Shown here: positions 60,300-64,000 of the stretch, in pieces | Layout: every line of letters begins with the position of its first letter | How positions within the stretch are numbered: position 1 is the first letter of the stretch | NCBI GenBank assembly: GCA_016748015.1 | Contig: JAAOMT010000675.1 | Span: forward strand, 141,938 to 205,937 | Length of the DNA: 64,000 nucleotides | Reading direction: 5' to 3' | From: Geosiphon pyriformis | Lineage: Eukaryota; Glomeromycota; Glomeromycetes; Archaeosporales; Geosiphonaceae | Program-made: the position numbers and the translations under genes | Notes under the pieces: generated by a model | Told to the model about the DNA's origin: nothing | The model's database searches: none | What the model saw: the letters and a program-made list of their open reading frames with translations, nothing else

Positions 60300-61140
60300 T
60301 GAATTCGAACTGGAAGAGGAAAAACCCCTCATTGAAACATTCATGGCTCTGAAATCAACGTCCAATTGGGCCAATGAAACAGAACAAGAACATTTTACTT
60401 CACACATTAAACCCAAAACCTCTGGATGGAATATACCTTACTCAAAACCTGAACCAAGGAAACAACACCCCTATATTCTCTTTAAATATAAGAACTGCCA
60501 CAAGAAACTATCATCAATGGGAGCCTGCATTTCACCTAAAAAAGAATATGAGAATTATACTTGTTATTACTGCAAGGCTTGCCACAGAGAATAATGGGGC
60601 CATCTAATAAAAAAAAGCGGAAAATGAGACAACACCTCTTGTTTGACTTGTGAAGATATGCTACCAGAAGAATGCAATTGGATTGATGTAGCCATGAGAA
60701 GAGGAGTCTGTAATCAGACCTGCCAATATGCTTTATCAATTTCAGAAAAAGTAAAAAGAGGAACACCCTTTAATGCAGCATACAACAGTGCTCTCAACAA
60801 ACTTTATCACTACCCCCATGATGCCGAAATGATTTTTAACCTAGCAATGGTATTAATTAATAGAGCTACCAAAAAAGATGTTTGCCAAATGAAGGAAGCA
60901 GAATACATTAAATACACCATGGAATTAGCTAGATTTGATTATGAAGACAAAGTAGAAGTCTACTACCAAATCACAAGTCACACCTACCCAATCCAAGAAG
61001 CTCAAATTCAACAATTAGAGCAAATGAACATTAGGCTATGTGAAGAATATATTATGCCTTGTGATAAACAGTGGTGTCCTAAATGCTACACTCTTAGCAT
61101 TTTCTTGCCCAGCAAAAATGATGAATACAAAATTGAATTC
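60300..61140 (+). pseudogene. Element H cysteine-rich segment
   Basis: Cysteine clusters match F: YKNCHKKL, CYYCKACHRE, then a stop (CGA or TGG origin), SCLTCEDMLPEECNW, GVCNQTCQYA and CEEYIMPCDKQWCPKCY. A central helical block KLYHYPHDAEMIFNLAMVLI is conserved. I infer at least two zinc-binding clusters. The segment separates protease from dUTPase by about 300 residues. No family assignment. Confidence 0.7.
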
Positions 61141-61199
61141 GGAGAACTTGAAGTGACAAAAGAAATTGAGACAACACCCATCTATCTCATTAAAAATCA

Positions 61200-61640
61200 G
61201 TCTGCTTTACAACTCAAATATTTTAACAACAATGGACAAGGAATAAAACCAAAAAAAGCCCACGAGATCAATGCTGAATATGATCTAAGATATTCAGGAA
61301 AAGATACTCTTACTCTCAAACCCAAATTTCTCACAAAAATCAACCTCAAATTGCTCTCAAAATTCCACCAGGAGCAATGGTTCAAATTGCTTCTCAATCA
61401 TTCTTGGCAAGCAAAAAAATCAATGTTAGAGAAGGAATCATCGATGCTGGATACACAGAAGACATCACAGTCATGTTACAAAATGAAACTGATAAACCTT
61501 TCAAAATTGGATATGCTGAAAAAATTGCTCAAGCTATCTATTTACCCTTAATCAACATTTCGGGTTTACAATTAGTTAATCAAAGAGAACAGTTGGGAAA
61601 AAGCGAAAGAGGAATACAAGGTTTTGGTTCAACTGGATGT
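61200..61640 (+). pseudogene. Element H dUTPase domain (one-base deletion)
   Basis: All five trimeric dUTPase motifs can be followed: AEYDLRYSGKDTLTLKP (I), MVQIASQSFLASKKI (II), IIDAGYTEDITVMLQNE (III), YAEKIAQAIYLPL (IV) and SERGIQGFGSTG (V). A single A missing near 61,350, compared with F, shifts the frame between motifs I and II. The catalytic-site Asp and Tyr of motif III (IDAGY) are retained. This is the better preserved copy of the domain. Confidence 0.85.
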
Positions 61641-62282
61641 TTCACAGTTTCAGTAAACATAGCTCTCAATGAACAGAAAGAATCTCACCAGATTTTACAA
61701 CTTCCACAACCAATTACCATTTCACCCTTTGGAGAACACCCTGAAATTTACATTTGTAAAAAGCCAACAACCACACAACAAATTTTTGAATTAAACAAAC
61801 AAATCTGCTTGAAACATAAAATCTTGATCCCAAACATTTATATTCCAGAAGAAACAAAAAAAGTATGAGTTATTTTTTACAATCCCAACAATTATCCCAT
61901 AGTTTTATTAAATAACTTAGAAATTGGAATTATTTACAGTAACATCTTTCAACAAGAATTACCCCAAACAGTCCCCAATTTTTCTGAAATTATTGGACAT
62001 TCACTACCAAAAATCAACCCAAACCCCAGCTCCGAAAACTACCATATTGTTATGGAAAAACTATCTCGAATCAACATGGGACAACTTGAACCACAACAAC
62101 AAAATCAGTTCAAGAAACTAATTGCAGATTTTGCCGATATTTTTGCCAAAAACAACAATGACTTAGGAAGAACCGATTTGGTGCAACACCAAATCTATAT
62201 AGGAGATGCCAAACCAAGATGACAACAAGCCTATCAAGTTGCTCCAGAAAGCCACCAATTTATTTGAGAAGAAATACAATGG
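61641..62282 (+). pseudogene. Element H linker to RT, truncated
   Basis: The conserved linker (QPITISPFGEHPEIYICKKP, CLKHKILIPNIYIPEE) leads to QFKKLIADFADIFAKNNNDL and the QQAYQVAPESHQFI entry to RT. It ends at EEIQW where the LTR of element I interrupts. No RT core remains in the window. Confidence 0.8.
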
Positions 62283-63275
62283 TATTACTGGAGGTTTTTG
62301 GTCTCTTTTCTTAAATGTTGGTAATATTGATTTGCTGTGAATTCATGTTTTCAGAAAGTAGTTGAACCTCCAATAACTGAATTTATCTTCAAATTATCTT
62401 CTATAATTTGAACTGCTGGGCTTATAAGTGGAATGGCCAATTCCTTGCCAGTTACTTTATGTAGTTATGTTGTAGTAAATGTTAACTCTTTCCCAAGAAT
62501 TGCTTGTCTGGAAGCTCACTAAAATGTATAGCTACTTTGCTGTGAAAGTCAACTCTTCTACAGAAATTTCATCTGTAGGCTACTCTAATAATTGTAATAA
62601 GAAAATAAAAGAAAAATAAAAGAAATGTAAAAGAAACAGAATTTTGTCAAGAGAAATGTTTTCTATCCAGGCCTAGAGTTACTAACAGTTTACTGAAATT
62701 GGTAGCTAATCAATTTCAAAACGTTAGTTGGGTTTTGAGGATTTTTCAAGTGCAATAGTTTAAAACATTTGGTTTTTTTGAATTATTTAATATTTATTTC
62801 TTTTTGTGTGTATAGAAACGGTTTTAAGAGATAAATTTAAAGTAAGATACATTTTCCAGAAGATAAAAGCTCTTCTTTTATACAACTTGTTGTAGTACTA
62901 ATTTATGAACTTGCACTTTTTTTCTTTGCCCAAATTCCGGCAAACTAAAGATACATTTTGATGAACTACAAGTTATTTTACTGAACTATTGATTAATTTG
63001 GGTGAACTATTCATAATTTCAGCGAATTTCTTATAAATTTTGGCAAATTTCTGTAAATTTCGGCAAATTTTTGAATGTTACAAAGTTTAGGGTATTGTGT
63101 AATTTGATCATCTTATTTTCTGTTATACTAATTAGATTATTTTAATTGAATCGTGATATGTGATAATTGATTAAATAATAAATGATAATTTGAAATGATA
63201 TTAATATACTAATGAATTATAGGAATTATAAGGATAATTTCATGCTAATTAATAGCTAAAATTCTACTGGTAACA
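62283..63275 (-). repeat. 3' LTR of element I
   Basis: It starts on the minus strand at 63275 with TGTTACCAGTAG and ends at 62283. At 993 bp it is slightly longer than the F LTRs and collinear with them. Confidence 0.9.
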
Positions 63276-63963
63276 TAATCTCCTCCTCAAGACTGAGCTC
63301 TGTCGAAGTCCAAGCACTATCTGTAATATTGAGATAGTAATCTAAAATAATTGAAGTAATCTGGTCTGAAAATTGTTGAAATTTTAGTTCTGTGAGTTTG
63401 CCAATGTATTGGACTTTCATTAATTGCAGTATTGGATTTTGTAGAACATTTTCACAAGTATTAAACAAATCATAGAGTCTAAAAGCTGCTCTAAGTTTGT
63501 AGTGAGTGTTTGTTGGTTCAGCTGCTGTTTTGAATTCATTGTAGATTTGTTTTTGTATAACTTCAGGAGTGAGATTTGTTGCTTCAAGTTCCAGTTTTCG
63601 TTCATAAAATGTTTTTTCAATTTGAAAGTATTTATAGATAGGGGTGTGTTCATTGTTCTGTTTATTAAGAAGTAGTAGTAGTTTTTGTTGCATTGTAGCA
63701 TTTGGTGGAATGTCAATAGGGGCAATTAGCAGATTTTCTTCTAGTGCCTGTTTCAAAAGTCTTGGTAATCTATTCTCAGAGTGACTTCTTGTTTCTCTTC
63801 TATAAGGGTGATAGTTCTGTAAATGATTTGCTACTGGGGCTGTGGTTTCTTTCTGAATGTATTTAATTTGACTTCCATTAATTGTTATAGATAAGTCAAG
63901 GAGTGTTTTCAAAACTAACATTAATTTTTGGGATATTTGTTGAATATTTCGGAGAATAATCAT
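63256..63963 (-). CDS. ORF3 of element I, intact 235-residue protein of unknown function
   Basis: The ATG at 63961-63963 opens 235 codons ending in a TAG 20 nt inside the 3' LTR. The protein is mostly helical-looking and rich in K, E, Q, L and N (RLPRLLKQALEENLLIAPID, QQKLLLLLNKQNNEHTP, TELKFQQFSDQITSIILDYY). It lacks a signal peptide, transmembrane segment or cysteine cluster. A second ATG at codon 15 aligns with the first in-frame ATG of the homologous frame in F. It sits where env-like or accessory genes are found in some LTR elements, but nothing in it suggests an envelope protein. I do not recognise the family. Confidence 0.75.
   Translation of the reverse strand: MIILRNIQQISQKLMLVLKTLLDLSITINGSQIKYIQKETTAPVANHLQNYHPYRRETRSHSENRLPRLLKQALEENLLIAPIDIPPNATMQQKLLLLLNKQNNEHTPIYKYFQIEKTFYERKLELEATNLTPEVIQKQIYNEFKTAAEPTNTHYKLRAAFRLYDLFNTCENVLQNPILQLMKVQYIGKLTELKFQQFSDQITSIILDYYLNITDSAWTSTELSLEEEIMLPVEF
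63276..63288 (-). other. Polypurine tract of element I, inside ORF3
   Basis: On the minus strand GAGGAGGAGATTA abuts the LTR. It encodes the three glutamates near the end of ORF3. Confidence 0.7.
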
Positions 63964-64000
63964 GATAAAATTGACTAATTATGAAAAGAGAGAATAAAGA

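Larger units (their letters stand above)
56999..62282 (+). mobile_element. Ty3/gypsy-like element H, 5' LTR to start of RT, interrupted by element I
   Basis: The left LTR, primer site and a long Gag-Pol frame are present. The frame runs gag, protease, cysteine-rich and dUTPase in one phase until a one-base deletion near 61,350. The element breaks off just inside RT at 62282, where element I begins in the opposite orientation. It is better preserved than F and is the best template for domain boundaries. Confidence 0.9.
62283..64000 (-). mobile_element. Ty3/gypsy-like element I, 3' end, inserted antisense in H
   Basis: On the minus strand it shows ORF3, a polypurine tract and a 3' LTR. The rest lies beyond the window. 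Its LTR end at 62283 reads TATTACTGG on the plus strand, where the family has TGTTACTGG (one transition). ORF3 is uninterrupted, so this is probably the youngest family member here. Confidence 0.88.

Noticed and set aside
1-64000. CRISPR arrays, operons, ribosome binding sites or other prokaryotic features
   Set aside because: Introns, LINEs and LTR elements show a eukaryotic genome; no spaced direct-repeat array is present.

Overview
The window looks like nuclear DNA of a filamentous fungus with a very AT-rich, transposon-packed genome. I favour an arbuscular mycorrhizal fungus (Glomeromycotina) from the composition, the short GT-AG introns (63-128 nt) and the overall repeat style. This is an inference, because no rRNA or other marker gene is present. 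The standard genetic code fits every host gene.

Host genes fill only about 22.7-24.6 kb and 29.6-33.5 kb. They are a UBR7/mlo2-like UBR-box/PHD E3 ligase (minus strand, 10 exons), an unrecognised 3-exon gene with a decayed tandem copy of its last exon, RPA12 (RNA polymerase I subunit A12.2, plus strand, 4 exons) and a CCDC137-family nucleolar protein gene (minus strand, 6 exons). RPA12 and the CCDC137 gene converge with 23 bp between their stop codons.

Almost everything else is retroelement. One LINE family (ORF1 with an RRM-like region and CCHC knuckle; ORF2 with APE endonuclease, reverse transcriptase, RNase H and a C-terminal CCHC motif) occurs as copies A (1-5.9 kb, +), B (6.4-13.3 kb, -), C (13.7-20.5 kb, -), D (37.4-55.0 kb, -, split by an insertion), G (55.2-57.0 kb, +, interrupted), a strongly AT-drifted copy J (34.7-36.5 kb, -) and two 3'-end relics near 22 kb. 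In B and C the ORFs keep one reading frame for kilobases and are broken only by transition-type nonsense changes, mostly TGG to TAG/TGA and CGA to TGA.

A Ty3/gypsy-like LTR family is present as element F (39.55-50.34 kb, +, both LTRs), H (57.0-62.3 kb, +, truncated) and I (62.3 kb to the window end, -). Its single Gag-Pol frame reads Gag, CCHC knuckle, aspartic protease, an unusual cysteine-rich segment, a dUTPase-like domain, RT, RNase H and integrase, followed by a separate ORF3 whose end overlaps the polypurine tract and the 3' LTR. The dUTPase plus cysteine-rich insert and ORF3 are the most unusual content.

The right half is a nest: an old LTR holds LINE D, LINE D holds element F, and the gag of F holds a solo LTR of another family. 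LINE G also lies in the old LTR, H lies in G, and I lies in H. AT-rich deserts between these blocks contain recognisable decayed LTRs and a palindrome-bearing repeat, so much of the desert is probably a transposon graveyard.
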